From Primula veris (taxonomy: Eukaryota; Streptophyta; Magnoliopsida; Ericales; Primulaceae): a DNA stretch of 64,000 nucleotides. The notes under the pieces were generated by a model, which ran no database searches, was not told the DNA's origin, and saw nothing but the letters and a program-made list of their open reading frames with translations. Shown one piece after another: positions 11,887 to 22,759 of the stretch. Both the position numbers and the translations under genes were made by a program. The stretch lies in the NCBI GenBank assembly GCA_963682055.1, contig OY821747.1:13876258-13940257 (forward strand). The letters run 5' to 3'. Numbering within the stretch: position 1 is the stretch's first letter; each line of letters opens with the position of its first letter.

Positions 11887-13148
11887 TGTTGAACATAGAG
11901 TTCAATAATAATTTTGATTATTACTTCGATTATGCGTTTAATGATTTTACGATTTCGATGATATAACTCTTGTCTTGTCCAAAAATAGAAAACGTATATT
12001 TCAGGTCTTTAAATGATAGAGCATTCGATAACGAAGCCATAGGTTCAAGCGGAACCAAAATCGGAGCTAAAACGAAGGAGTTATGAGCATTCGAAGATTT
12101 ACGGGACCAGGATTACAGTCGACCGATCGACTGGACAAAAACGACCGATCGTTTTTGGTCCAATTTCTTCCAGTGAGTCCAGTATAAAAACGACTGATCA
12201 TTTTCAGAAAACGACCGATCGTTTTCAGAAAACGACCGATCGTTTTCTGTAAAACGACCGATCGACTGTAGAAAACGACCGATCGTTTTCTGCAGTTTTT
12301 CGAAAACAGCTTTTCAGCTTATTCTGGAAAAGAGCTGTTATAACCTTTCAACGGTCATAACCCAGAAAAACAGACTTTGCTGTTATATAAACCACCCCAA
12401 TCTCTCTCCTAAATCAAAAATTTACAACATCTATTAACTTCCTTCAACCTATCTCATAAAAACCCTAAAATCACCATTTTTGGTGAATATATTCGAGAAA
12501 GAGGGAAATCAAAGAAAAGGAGATTCAAGCTCGATCATCATCAACAACTCACCAATTAGCTTTTTAAGAAGCAATTAGAATAGTGAGTGTAGTTACATTT
12601 TTGTAACTAAATTTGTATCGAGTGTTTTATAAACTCAATTGTGAGCGAGTGAACGGGTAGAGGCTTTGTAAGCAAGTGAAGCTTAAAAGCTCTAGGTTTT
12701 TCATTCGGGTACTCATAAATTGAGGGGGAGTCGTAGACTCGTAGACGTGTTCTCTTGCACTTGTATCAAGAGTAGGAACCCCGGGTAGAGGGTGAGCCAA
12801 TCGGTCGATTGAGCTCAATAGGATTTGTAATATCCGCAAGAACATTTTTAGTGAAATACTCGGTAGTACCGAGGAGAGGACGTAGGCGCGTTTGCCGAAC
12901 CTCTATAAATCGCGGTGTCAATTCCTTTCCCTTACTTTTACTTTACGCAACTTATTTTATTGTTTATTTTCTTGTTTGCGTTAAGTAATTCTAGCAATTC
13001 TTTAACTCTTGTTATAACGCTTAAGCTTAGAATTGCATTAGTTGGGTGTTAGTTGATTAGAATTTTAATTAGGCGAAAATCGCCATAAACCTTATTCACC
13101 CCCCCCCCCCCCCCCCCTCCTCCTCTAAGGTTAGCACACGGGCCAACA
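11887..13148 (+). repeat. 5' LTR of the gag-only element
   Basis: The LTR is 1262 bp. It has a TATA-like TTATATAA at about 12384-12391, a tandem array of GACCGATCGTTTTC-type units at 12119-12296, and a 19-base C run at 13099-13117 near its end. A 72-codon antisense open stretch occurs at the same place in both LTRs and is taken to be chance. Confidence 0.92.
12119..12296 (+). repeat. CGATCG-centred tandem repeats in the 5' LTR
   Basis: About seven units of 16-20 bp with core ACGACCGATCGTTTTC are present, some with GACTG in place of GTTTT. Each contains the palindrome CGATCG. The array sits roughly 90 bp upstream of the TATA-like box, in the expected U3 enhancer region. The 3' LTR array (15753-15908) lacks one AGAAAACGACCGATCGTTTTC-type unit. 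Confidence 0.88.
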
Positions 13149-13150
13149 AT

Positions 13151-13162
13151 TGGTATCAGAGC
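13151..13162 (+). other. Primer-binding site for initiator methionine tRNA
   Basis: TGGTATCAGAGC begins two bases after the 5' LTR end. It is complementary to the 3' end of plant initiator tRNA-Met and is the standard primer site of many plant copia elements. Confidence 0.92.
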
Positions 13163-13210
13163 AGAGGCTCTTGCATATAGGAATTTAACGATTCTAGAGT
13201 TAAGATCCCG

Positions 13211-15230
13211 ATGGCTAATCTATATAATTTTACTTCCGCTATTGCTTCATCACCCAATACTCCACCATACTTTGATGGGGTAAATTATTCATATTGGAAG
13301 GATAGGATGAGTATGTTCCTACAAAGCTATAATGTTAATCTTTTGGAACATTATTAAAGTAGGATATTCCGCTCCTAAACACGAAAAGAGCGAAAACCCA
13401 ATCCCCGTAGAGGACCTAGATAACGCTCAACTAGAAGCCTACTCTACTAACGCTAAAGCGATGTATGCTATTGTTTGTGCCGTTTCTCCTAACGAGTACA
13501 ACAAAATTTCCGCTTGTAAAACCGCTAAGGGTATGTGGGATAAGTTAGTAGTTATGCACGAGGGCACTAACCAAGTTAAGGATTGCAAACTCCAAATTCT
13601 ATTGCACGATTACGAACTTTTTAAAATGAGCGAGGGTGAAACCATTTCCGATATGCTTGCTAGATTTACTACTATTACTAACGGATTAACATCTCTTGGT
13701 AAGCATTTATCTTGTAAGGAAATGGTCTCAAAGGTGATTCGGAGCTTGCCGAAGGAATGGGAACCAAAAGTCACCGCAATTCAAGAGGCGCACGACATGA
13801 ATACTTACACTCTTGATGCATTGACGGGTTCACTTATTACTCACGAGATCACCCTCAATAGTCACAAGCCAATCTCAAAAAGGAGGGAGATAGCTTTCAA
13901 ATGAACAACTTGTGACGAAAGCGATGAGCTATCCAATGACGACGAAAATTCAATGCAAATCATTCGAATCGTCAAGGAAATACTCAAGCTAAAAGACCAC
14001 CGCAAACATAAAGGTAAATCGTCAAATAATTCAATTTATTCTAACGATTTTGTTTGCTATACTTGTGGCAAGGAAGGACACATGGCGAGAGATTGCCTAA
14101 AGAATCGCAAGAGCAAAGCCAAGAAGAAGATATTCGATTCAAGCTCTAGCGATAGCTCCGACCAAAATGAAGTCGCTCACCTTGGTTCCTATATGGCCAT
14201 GGAAGAAAGCCATGAACAAAACCTCTCTTCTTCAAGCGAAAGTGAAAGCGAAGCCGATGAGGTAAATGATCCTTCTTATGATGAATTACTTCATATGTGC
14301 GATATTTATTCCGAAAAATTTCCTAAGCTTGTTGAAAAGGTCGACTCTCTTAAAAAGATAAATTCTTCCCTCAATGAAGAAATAAGATCCTTGAAAAGAG
14401 ATAAAATTGAAAATGAGTCTATTCCGACATCGTCATTCTCTTTACATGATATAGATGACGAAAAGGAAGACTTAAAAGATAAAAACGAGTTTTTAAAAAC
14501 CGAAAATGACTCTTTGAAAAATAAAAAAGATGAGCTTGTCATTGCGGTCGAAAAACTCGAGTTAACAATCTCAAGGTTTTCCAAAGGGAAAACCGTGTTG
14601 GACGAAATTTTGAGTTGTCAAAAAGATGTTAATGACAAAAGCGGTGTGGGTTTCGATTCCAACTCTATTGGCTCAAGCACAACCTGCTTTGTCAAATCTC
14701 CTAGCTTGTCTACAACTCCTATTCCACCTATACAAAAGGTTGTTTTTATACAAGGGAGTACTTCAAGAGTTTTGTCGAACTCTTGTAATAATAGAAGAGG
14801 TTTAGGTTTTCAAACCAAAATCGCTCATCATACTTCTAAAACTTCCTACAAAAAGTCGCATAGTTCTCGTTTTACGAAAAAGTCTATGCATTGTATACAT
14901 TGTAGTAGAAATGAGCATTTTTCTTCTAAATGCCCAAATCGCTTTCATGTTAGTAGAAGCGATTTGAAATGGGTAGTAAAGACCCGAGCCACTAACAATG
15001 TCGGACCCAAAAGAAATTGGGTACCAAAGGACAAAACTTGTGTTGTAGGTATCTCCATCCAAAAGGAGAAAATCAACAAGTGGTTGGCGACACCGGCAAA
15101 AGTCGTGGAAGTCAAGAAGATCGACTCCACCATCAAGAAGGAAGTGCCATTAATCGACAAAGGTGGAAGGCATACCAACAAATGGTACCACCTATTTGGA
15201 CTCGGAAACGCTCAATGCAAATGTCATTAG
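13211..15230 (+). pseudogene. gag: Gag-like polyprotein of the non-autonomous retrotransposon, with two breaks
   Basis: The likely start is ATG 13211, 49 bases after the primer site. Its frame runs out near 13350 because of an apparent extra base in a T-run at about 13339-13343. The main frame then runs 13332-13904, stops at one TGA (13902-13904) and continues in the same frame to 15230. The first part has a UBN2-type copia capsid region (KGMWDKLVVMHEG, SLPKEWEPKVTAI). The second has a CCHC zinc knuckle CYTCGKEGHMARDC, a serine/glutamate-rich stretch, a long coiled coil (about 14300-14580) and a second knuckle-like CIHCSRNEHFSSKC. Gag packages element RNA into virus-like particles. No pol follows the stop at 15230. 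As it stands this copy cannot make full Gag. Confidence 0.88.
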
Positions 15231-15521
15231 CAAGCGGACCCAACATCACATATTTGGTATACTCTAACCTTTATTATCTACATATATGTGATTAGTTGGG
15301 TCGGGTATATGCATCATATTTACATTTTTCATGTTTTGGTTTTTCTTTAAAAACCCTTCACATAACCCCATATTTTTTTATTATTGATTGCATTTTGATA
15401 ATGCCAAAGGGGGAGAAAAATGATATAATTTGGTGTAATGCGTTTTGTTAAAATGGAGGAGATATTTTTCTTGAATCTTGTAAAATCATCATTAGTTTGT
15501 CATAATCAAAATGGGGGAGAT

Positions 15522-16752
15522 TGTTGAACATAGAGTTCAATAATGATTTTGATTATTACTTCGATTATGCGTTTAATGATTTTACGATTTCGATGATATA
15601 ACTCTTGTCTTGTCCAAAAATAGAAAACGTATATTTCAGGTCTTTAAATGATAGAGCATTCGATAACGAAGCCATAGGTTCAAGCGGAACCAAAATCGGA
15701 GCTAAAACGAAGGAGTTATGAGCATTCGAAGATTTACGGGACCAGGATTACAGTCGGCCGATCGACTGGACAAAAACGACCGATCGTTTTTGGTCCAATT
15801 TCTTCCAGTGAGTCCAGTATAAAAACGACCGATCATTTTCAGAAAACGACCGATCGTTTTCTGTAAAACGACCGATCGACTGTAGAAAACGACCGATCGT
15901 TTTCTGCAGTTTTTCGAAAACAGCTTTTCAGCTTATTCTGGAAAAGAGCTGTTATAACCTTTCAATGGTCATAACCCAGAAAAACAGACTTTGCTGTTAT
16001 ATAAACCACCCCAATCTCTCTCATAAATCAAAAATTTACAATATCTATTAACTTCCTTCAACCTATCTCATAAAAACCCTAAAATCACCATTTTTGGTGA
16101 ATATATTCGAGAAAGAGGGAAATCAAAGAAAAGGAGATTCAAGCTCGATCATCATCAACAACTCACCAATTAGCTTTTTAAGAAGCAATTAGAATAGTGA
16201 GTGTAGTTACATTTTTGTAACTAAATTTGTATCGAGTGTTTTATAAACTCAATTGTGAGCGAGTGAACGGGTAGAGGCTTTGTAAGCAAGTGAAGCTTAA
16301 AAGCTCTAGGTTTTTCATTCGGGTACTCATAAATTGAGGGGGAGTCGTAGACTCGTAGACGTGTTCTCTTGCACTTGTATCAAGAGTAGGAACCCCGGGT
16401 AGAGGGTGAGCCAATCGGTCGATTGAGCTCAATAGGATTTGTAATATCCGCAAGAACATTTTTATTGAAATACTCGGTAGTACCGAGGAGAGGACGTAGG
16501 CGCGTTTGCCGAACCTCTATAAATCGCGGTGTCAATTCCTTTCCCTTACTTTTACTTTACGCAACTTATTTTATTGCTTATTTTCTTGTTTGCGTTAAGT
16601 AATTCTAGCAATTCTTTAACTCTTGTTATAACGCTTAAGCTTAGAATTGCATTAGTTGGGTGTTAGTTGCTTAGAATTTTAATTAGGCGAAAATCGCCAT
16701 AAACCTTATTCACCCCCCCCCCCCCCCTCTAAGGTTAGCACACGGGCCAACA
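15522..16752 (+). repeat. 3' LTR of the gag-only element
   Basis: It is 1231 bp and nearly identical to the 5' LTR. The differences I see are one fewer CGATCG-type unit, a 15-base rather than 19-base C run (16713-16727) without the TCCTCC that follows it in the 5' copy, and scattered substitutions. The polypurine tract lies immediately upstream. Confidence 0.92.
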
Positions 16753-16757
16753 AAAAT

Positions 16758-17502
16758 CGATGGGTCCAATCTATGCATATATCCATCCTGAAGACGCCCC
16801 CCCCCCCCCCCCCCCCCCGGTATATCCTCACCCCCATACCTATCCGAAAATCATTTCCCACAATAAGTAACTTCATTATCGAGATGAAACACCACAACTA
16901 TAACCCATCACGCATGGGTACCTCCTTAGCGAAATATTGGTGAATCATATTAAGACACGAAGTAAGATCATTACCCACAAACTTAGGAAAATCTTCCTTC
17001 ACCCGTTATTGCATTTTTTTTATTTTCTTAAATCTTATTAAACATGATCACTGGTCTCACAGCTACCCCTTCAATAAGATTCGAACCCTACAACTCCTAT
17101 CTGCTAGTGCAGGCTCCAGCCCACTAGGCCCAGTGTTGTATTCATTCAATCATATTCACACGAGTCCTACAGTTATCATTCCCATATTCAGACTCATCCC
17201 ATGACTCATCTTCCACTTCGTAACGACACCTATTATTCCAAAAAAAATCCGAACCCATTTCTCCCAAATCGACCACAACAAACAGCCAAAAACCCCGCCT
17301 GAGACCTACCGCCTCCCCGTCAGGGTTATCCCATCTTCCAAAAAATCTGCCACCACCTCCGCGGTTGTGGTCAGCCCACTCCCCCTCGCATGGGTCATTG
17401 TCTCCCACATCATCCCCCCCAAATTAGTTTTGTGCCTTTAATTGAATCAAAGCCAATATTTCATCGATACGACCCTTAAGATCACCTATCTCCCTATCAT
17501 AC
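16758..17502. other. Unassigned spacer with a long C run and a tRNA-like segment
   Basis: A 22-base C run lies at 16797-16818. At about 17040-17140 the plus strand has GATTCGAACCCTACAACTC, which on the minus strand resembles a tRNA B-box arm. No foldable tRNA was established. No gene is visible. Confidence 0.35.
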
Positions 17503-18499
17503 TGATTCGACCGCAAAAGTGTATATTTTATGTGGTATTTATCAACATTTTATCAATCTTAAAGTGCATAATTATAGTATTTTATACTTATTTTTATGTA
17601 TTTTGTCATTTTGTACCAGATAACCTAATTTTATGTTAATTTGACTTTTTTAGGACAAGTTGTATAAATATACAAATTAAAGGAGGTCAAAGTAAGAGAA
17701 TGATGGAGCCTAAGGACCCCAAAGATCAAATAAAGAAGATTGGATTTGTGCCCAAGTAAAAGATCAAGAAAATATATGAAGAAATCGCCAAATATTCCAA
17801 GGAAGTCTGATTTCCGCTAGTCATCTGGATGAAAAGTCATGTCATCCAGATAAAGCTTGATGACGGTGCACAATTTAATGACATGGAAGAATTTTATAAG
17901 ACAGCGTGACACTCATCCAGATAAGCGTTTTTAAGGAATTAGGTTATAGAATTTTCTCAGTTGAACACTATAAATATTAGGAGTTTGAAGAAATTTTAAT
18001 ATATTTTTCTCTCTCTGCTTTTCTTTTCTTTTTCAGTTCCTTTTACCTATTATGTTGAATCTCTCCCTAGAAAGAGCTCTTTGTAAAAGAGTGTTTGTTG
18101 AGCTTTATAGTGATTCTTCTCCATAGGTTCGCATGCACGGTAACATCAATCCTTAACCTTTTTATTTAAATTGTTTGCAAGCATATAAATGTGATTATTA
18201 ATTGTTGTATTATTATTATCATGATTGGTGTTACTTAGATAAGGTATGACAATTTGTTCAATTAGCATTAATCTGATTGCATGTTAGTTAAGCCAAACCA
18301 AAATCCACAGTTGAGAGCGCGAGCCTTATCGAATAAAAATTACAATTTTTTTTAAAATATAGTATTATTATTTTTTGTGATCTCTGTATACGACTTGATT
18401 ATTAAGAGTTTTATAGCTTTTATTACTACATCGGGCCCTAATATACTTACTAGGTAGAAAGAGTTTTTCTTATAAATTACAAACTTTTAACCCGATCAC
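17503..18499 (+). mobile_element. Ty3/gypsy-type LTR homologous to 9777-10861
   Basis: It starts TGATTCGACCGCAAAAG, like the LTR at 9777, and shares with it the same order of conserved words: GAACACTATAAATAT, CTCTCCCTAG, AAGAGCTCTTTGTA and TTATTATCATGATTGG. The end is placed near CCCGATCACA. No partner LTR with a matching target duplication was found, so it is solo or part of a truncated element. Confidence 0.6.
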
Positions 18500-18822
18500 A
18501 TACTCGTTACACTTAACATACGCAATGTAATCTAAATTTTTTGTCGATTTGATAATAAATTTGAATAAAAATTCAAGAAAGGGTGAAAAAAAAGATTTAG
18601 GTCTCAAAATTGGCCAAAAATTGGTCGCTCTGATACAAATAATGATGAATGTGTGACAGTATTCAGTACATGAATTAGAGAGAAAAAGACAATAATCGCG
18701 AAGAAAACGAATGAAAATAAGACTTCACCTTACATGGAGAGAAGTATAGATTTTTTTTTTCGCTAAACAATAGCCTAGTTAAGTTATTCGAGCAGAAAGT
18801 AGTATAATATATGGGTTAAATA

Positions 18823-19800
18823 TGACATTTTAGACGAGTTTAAGTGTTAATTAATGCGTATGTATGCGTTTTTATATTAATTATGTGTTTCTCCAGATAA
18901 TTAACATTTATTTGTATTTTTCAGGTAACTGTGGATATTTCGACGTAAAATGGAGGAAAAACGAGTCTAGATGAATTAAGATAGCCAAAGTGGGCAAAAG
19001 CGAAGAAATGAGACCAAATGAGCTAGAGTTCATCCCAAAGAGCATTACACAAATTATGTATCAGATCTATGAGAAGTGCATGACACCCAAGGAAGCCCAA
19101 TCACGAAAAAACATTCTAAAATCACGAAAAAACATTATAGAAGCAGTGATGCCAATCACTCATGACGGATCATAATGATCGGTCATGTAATAGAACAAAT
19201 TTTAAAATTAAATTGAGATAGAGTTTGTTTTGGCTTAGGATTATATACATATCCAATTATATCACTTGTAAAAACGATTTAGAGTAATTTTTAAATTAGA
19301 AAAACATCCTGGAGAGAGAGAACTAAGAATTGCCACTTTTGTGCACGATTGTTGCTTACTTCCAACATTTAATCATAAGTACGTTATTTTTCTTCAATAT
19401 AACGTCGTTTTTCTATTTCTCTACTGCATGTTTTAAGTCATCTGAATCTGTTTAGTAGTAGCTTAAATGTAAAACTAGTTCTCTATTGTTGCTTAATCGA
19501 AATACATGAAAACGACTAGTAAATTAACATAATAGTATTTATTTTGTTTAAAAGCTCACAATCGTAGAAAAAACTTAGTTTAAAGTTTATAATCAGTTGT
19601 ATAACCAAGAGGAATCGAGCCGCTTACCTGACAAATCAAATGCTAACGCCTTTTTTGTCGTAGTAATAATCACGATAATCAACTAAAAGAACGTTTTAAA
19701 GCATAAAAACGGTTTCATCGGATTCGATCTTGGGTATCTTACCCACTTATTTACTACATTAGTTATATAGATACGCTCTTTCATTCGTACGGAGAATATC
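18823..19800 (+). mobile_element. Third, diverged gypsy-like LTR
   Basis: It begins TGACATTTTAGACGAG and has the same layout as the two LTRs above: an AT-rich 5' part ending in a TTTTTCAGGTAAC-like word, a leader near 19310, and a tail with ATCGGATTCGATCTTGGGTA before CTTATTTACTACATTAG. It is followed by an Athila-like protease fragment. The limits are approximate. Confidence 0.4.
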
Positions 19801-19879
19801 TGAGAAAGATGTGTCTATTAACACTTTGACTAAGAGTAGTTGAACGGTGAACCGGGATGTTTGTATCCTATGGACATGC

Positions 19880-20371
19880 TGAACTTAATTGATATTGGCC
19901 TCCCCATTAGTCTCCCAAGATATATGGAAAAGTTTGTTAGGGTTAAACACGTGCCCATTGAAAAAGTTGGGAGATCGAGTTAGTCACCATAGTGGTGAGT
20001 GATTGCGTCTTGGAACGAGTCTTATTAGACTCGGGGGTGTCGCAAAACATGATGCATGCTTATATCTTTCACGGGCACAAGCTTTCTTAGTTAGCCCCCA
20101 GTAAAGTACGAATGGGTTTGGCCGATAGAGTTCCTCACAGAGATCCCTAGGGAAGGCCGAAATAGTGAGTGATAGAATAGCCGGGTTTTTTTACATTCTA
20201 GACTCCGACGTCTATGATATTCCTTTAATCCACACTGACTGCTACCTAAACACGGTGATATTAGGAATACCTTTCCTTATAGGAGCCGATGCTATTCTGG
20301 ATTACGGTGCGCATAAAATTACGCTTAAGTGCATCGACGAGAGTCTCGAATTTAATCTAGGACGATCTTAG
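19880..20371 (+). pseudogene. Athila-like Ty3/gypsy aspartic protease remnant
   Basis: In broken frames this holds a retroviral-type protease. An active-site-like LLDSGVSQNMM (normally L-C/D-x-G-A-S) lies near 20015-20055. The downstream open part (20165-20371) has FYILDSDVYDIP, the flap-proximal ILGIPFLIGADAILDYG and a KCIDESLEFNL tail. Athila-type gypsy elements have the order ...ILGRPFL...A-I-D...L-x-F. Stops separate the two halves, so it is inactive. In the family the protease cleaves Gag-Pol. Confidence 0.65.
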
Positions 20372-20711
20372 GAACAATTGGTGTTTCCATTACGAGTCGT
20401 CACGACCTTCCACTATCGATGACATGCAAATACGCTGAGATAGCGTTTGCAAATGAGAGGTTGAGAGAGCTTCTCTTTGACCTTTATCACCTCAACTCTA
20501 CTTTGTCATCCACCATTTCCATTCCATTCGAGGATGGGATTCCCTCCAACCTTGATTTAGTCAGAACGAGTGACGAAACAAGTGAATAACAAGAGATTCA
20601 ACCCTCTATCTAGCCGCCCCCATCATCCTCTATGTAAAAAAAAAAGTGAAAATTTGTGTAAATATTTGTAATTTTTTTTAATCTGCATGGAGTACGTCTT
20701 CACCGGCATCC

Positions 20712-22078
20712 TGTTGGTTTCCATGTACGAAATAACAATTAAACAATAATAAATGACTAAAAGGAAATAATCAAAAACCATTGTAATCTTTATTAATTCA
20801 GAATTGAAACTGAAATTACAAATTACAACATGTATGTACTGAATAGAAATTAAAGCAAACGTTATTCAGATTATTATCAATTAATAATCTGATGTACTAA
20901 ATTGCAATAAATAGAAACTGTCGGACTGGAAAGTATAAACTTAACAGCCGGACTGTTCTGATTGAAATCGAAATTACAGGACTGAATTGAAACTATTCTA
21001 ATTATAGAATTAAATTACAGAATTGAAATTACATAACAGAAACAGTACTTTAAAGAAATTAGAGAAAGGTAAAAAACAGAATTGAAAATTACAGCTAAGT
21101 ACAGCAAATTAAAATAATGAATATAAAAGACAGAAATGTAAATTGCAGAATTTAAATACCGAATTGAAAAGGATAGAAAAATTAAAAGACGAGGCGACTG
21201 TTAGACAATCTGCCCTTAACTGATATTTGCCCAACCATCTTAAGGTTTCTGGTTGCGTTGGCGCTTCGATCCCAAGGTACAACGTCTCAGATGACTCACC
21301 AAAAACTGGCGACAAGTCAAGGTCGAGTTGTTGGTGGATGGTTCTCTCTCTTTCTGATATGTTATGGAAAAATTATCCTGCTGTTTTCAGAATGTAAAAA
21401 ATGTGTTTAGAGAGTGGGGGAGAGCTGCCTACTTATAGACTAAGCTGAAATCTCAGGCATAATGGTCACTTAATTCAGTATTCGAAACTGTTGAATTAAT
21501 GATGCAATTATTCTCATTTAATTACATCAGTTACAAGCTTGCTGGAATTTTTGGGACCGTTTTGTTATTATTCAAAACTCTCAGACTTTCTTGGAACCAG
21601 AACCGGAACTGGAACCGCAAGTCCCACGCCCGCACCCGTGCCCGTGACCCGCGACCCGTGCCCGTGCCCGAACCCGAAACGGAGCCCGAGACCGAGACCA
21701 AGCGAGCGCGCGCGTGTGTGGTACACTTTCCTACACACACCTATGAGGCTACACATTATTACTACTCTCTAGTGGTGAATATGTATATAAACTATTCAAA
21801 ATAGTTTTTCCTCTTTGATGTGGGATAATCATTTGGGTGGCTTTCCCATCCATTTGATTTCCCACTTCCTCTCCCATGGTCCAACTTCGGAGCCAATTTT
21901 CATTCACACCCATTCACCGAATAGGTCATGCGATATACCATTTCGAAGCTTGTCACACAAGCTACTCAAACCATTTGAGTACGGAGTCTAAACTTTAGAT
22001 TCTTCGCATGGAATTTGATCAAACTTTTGGACTCGTGACCAATTCGGAAAACACCATGTTTCATGGTTTTTTCCAACA
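20712..22078 (-). repeat. 3' LTR of the copia element (1367 bp)
   Basis: It is the left-hand LTR, downstream in element orientation. It is longer than its partner because of a GC-rich hexamer-type array (CCCGTG/CCCGAA-like) at about 21600-21705. Otherwise it is close to the right-hand LTR and to the inverted solo LTR at 3466-4882. Confidence 0.92.
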
Positions 22079-22690
22079 ATCCGCCACATGAATGCAATTG
22101 GCTCGAAAGCCCATGCCCTAAATGCAAATCAAGAGAACCGCAAAATTTCACTGCCTAAAGTCAGGTAGCTTGCGCCTTGAACCTGTCGTAGCGTAGTTTC
22201 ATTCGGAATACTGCTATCCCTTTAGCTTTGTATATCCCAGCAAGATACCCGCACAATGCCCTTTCTACCCACGTACTAGGCCCTTTAGTTGTTGTCCATA
22301 TTTGGCCTAGAATGCCTTGGCAACTTCAACCGAGTGCTCTAGTGAATTAGGCCAAGTTTATCACATGGTACTAGCCTTACACACTCGTTATAGGTGGTTC
22401 CAAGTCGATGGTGTCCTGACTCACCTTACTCGACCGTCGAGTTACTTGGATCATTAAGAGCCTCAAGCTCACCCTTACAATGGTACAGGTCTATCACTCT
22501 GTCATCGCAGAAACCAGGCTGGGAACTACTGGTTCCTGAGTGCTTTGTTCGGTTACCCTCACATTTCAGTGTCCCTTTGAACCTAGCTGGACAGATTCCA
22601 TTTAAGTTGGGTTGTCTATGGGGGGGCCACCAATTTAATGGGCTTTAATCCTATTCCGTTCGATGACGCCTCGACTCCTACTTTAGTCAG
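22079..22690 (-). other. 3' untranslated internal region of the copia element
   Basis: This lies between the end of the RNase H reading frame and the 3' LTR. The reading frame beyond the stop at 22760 still resembles the copia C-terminus to about 22690, with a SKENIADPLTKGL-like motif. The remaining sequence has no coding support and no clear polypurine tract next to the LTR. Confidence 0.6.
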
Positions 22691-22759
22691 TCCTTTTGTT
22701 AATGGATCCGCTATGTTTTCCTTTGATCTCACAAAATCTAAGGATACCACACCGTTGGA

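Larger units (their letters stand above)
11887..16752 (+). mobile_element. Gag-only, non-autonomous Ty1/copia-type LTR retrotransposon
   Basis: The LTRs at 11887-13148 and 15522-16752 start TGTTGAACATAG and end GGGCCAACA. The target duplication AAAAT is perfect (11882-11886 and 16753-16757). A perfect initiator-Met tRNA primer-binding site, TGGTATCAGAGC, lies at 13151-13162, and a polypurine tract AAAATGGGGGAGAT at 15508-15521. Between them is only a gag-like gene; there is no protease, integrase, reverse transcriptase or RNase H. The LTRs differ by few substitutions plus repeat-number and poly-C length changes, so the insertion is recent. Copying would depend on proteins from a related autonomous element. 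Confidence 0.92.

Noticed and set aside
12627..12845. A 72-codon minus-strand open stretch repeated exactly at 16241-16459
   Set aside because: It is present in both LTRs of one retrotransposon, antisense to the leader, with no domain. Identity comes from LTR duplication, not from selection.
17142..17408. Minus-strand open stretch with glycine-rich centre
   Set aside because: There is no recognisable domain. It overlaps a tRNA-like and repeat-derived stretch.
21499..21804. Open stretches rich in Arg/Pro/Glu on both strands in the LTR
   Set aside because: They come from the GC-rich hexamer array inside the copia 3' LTR.
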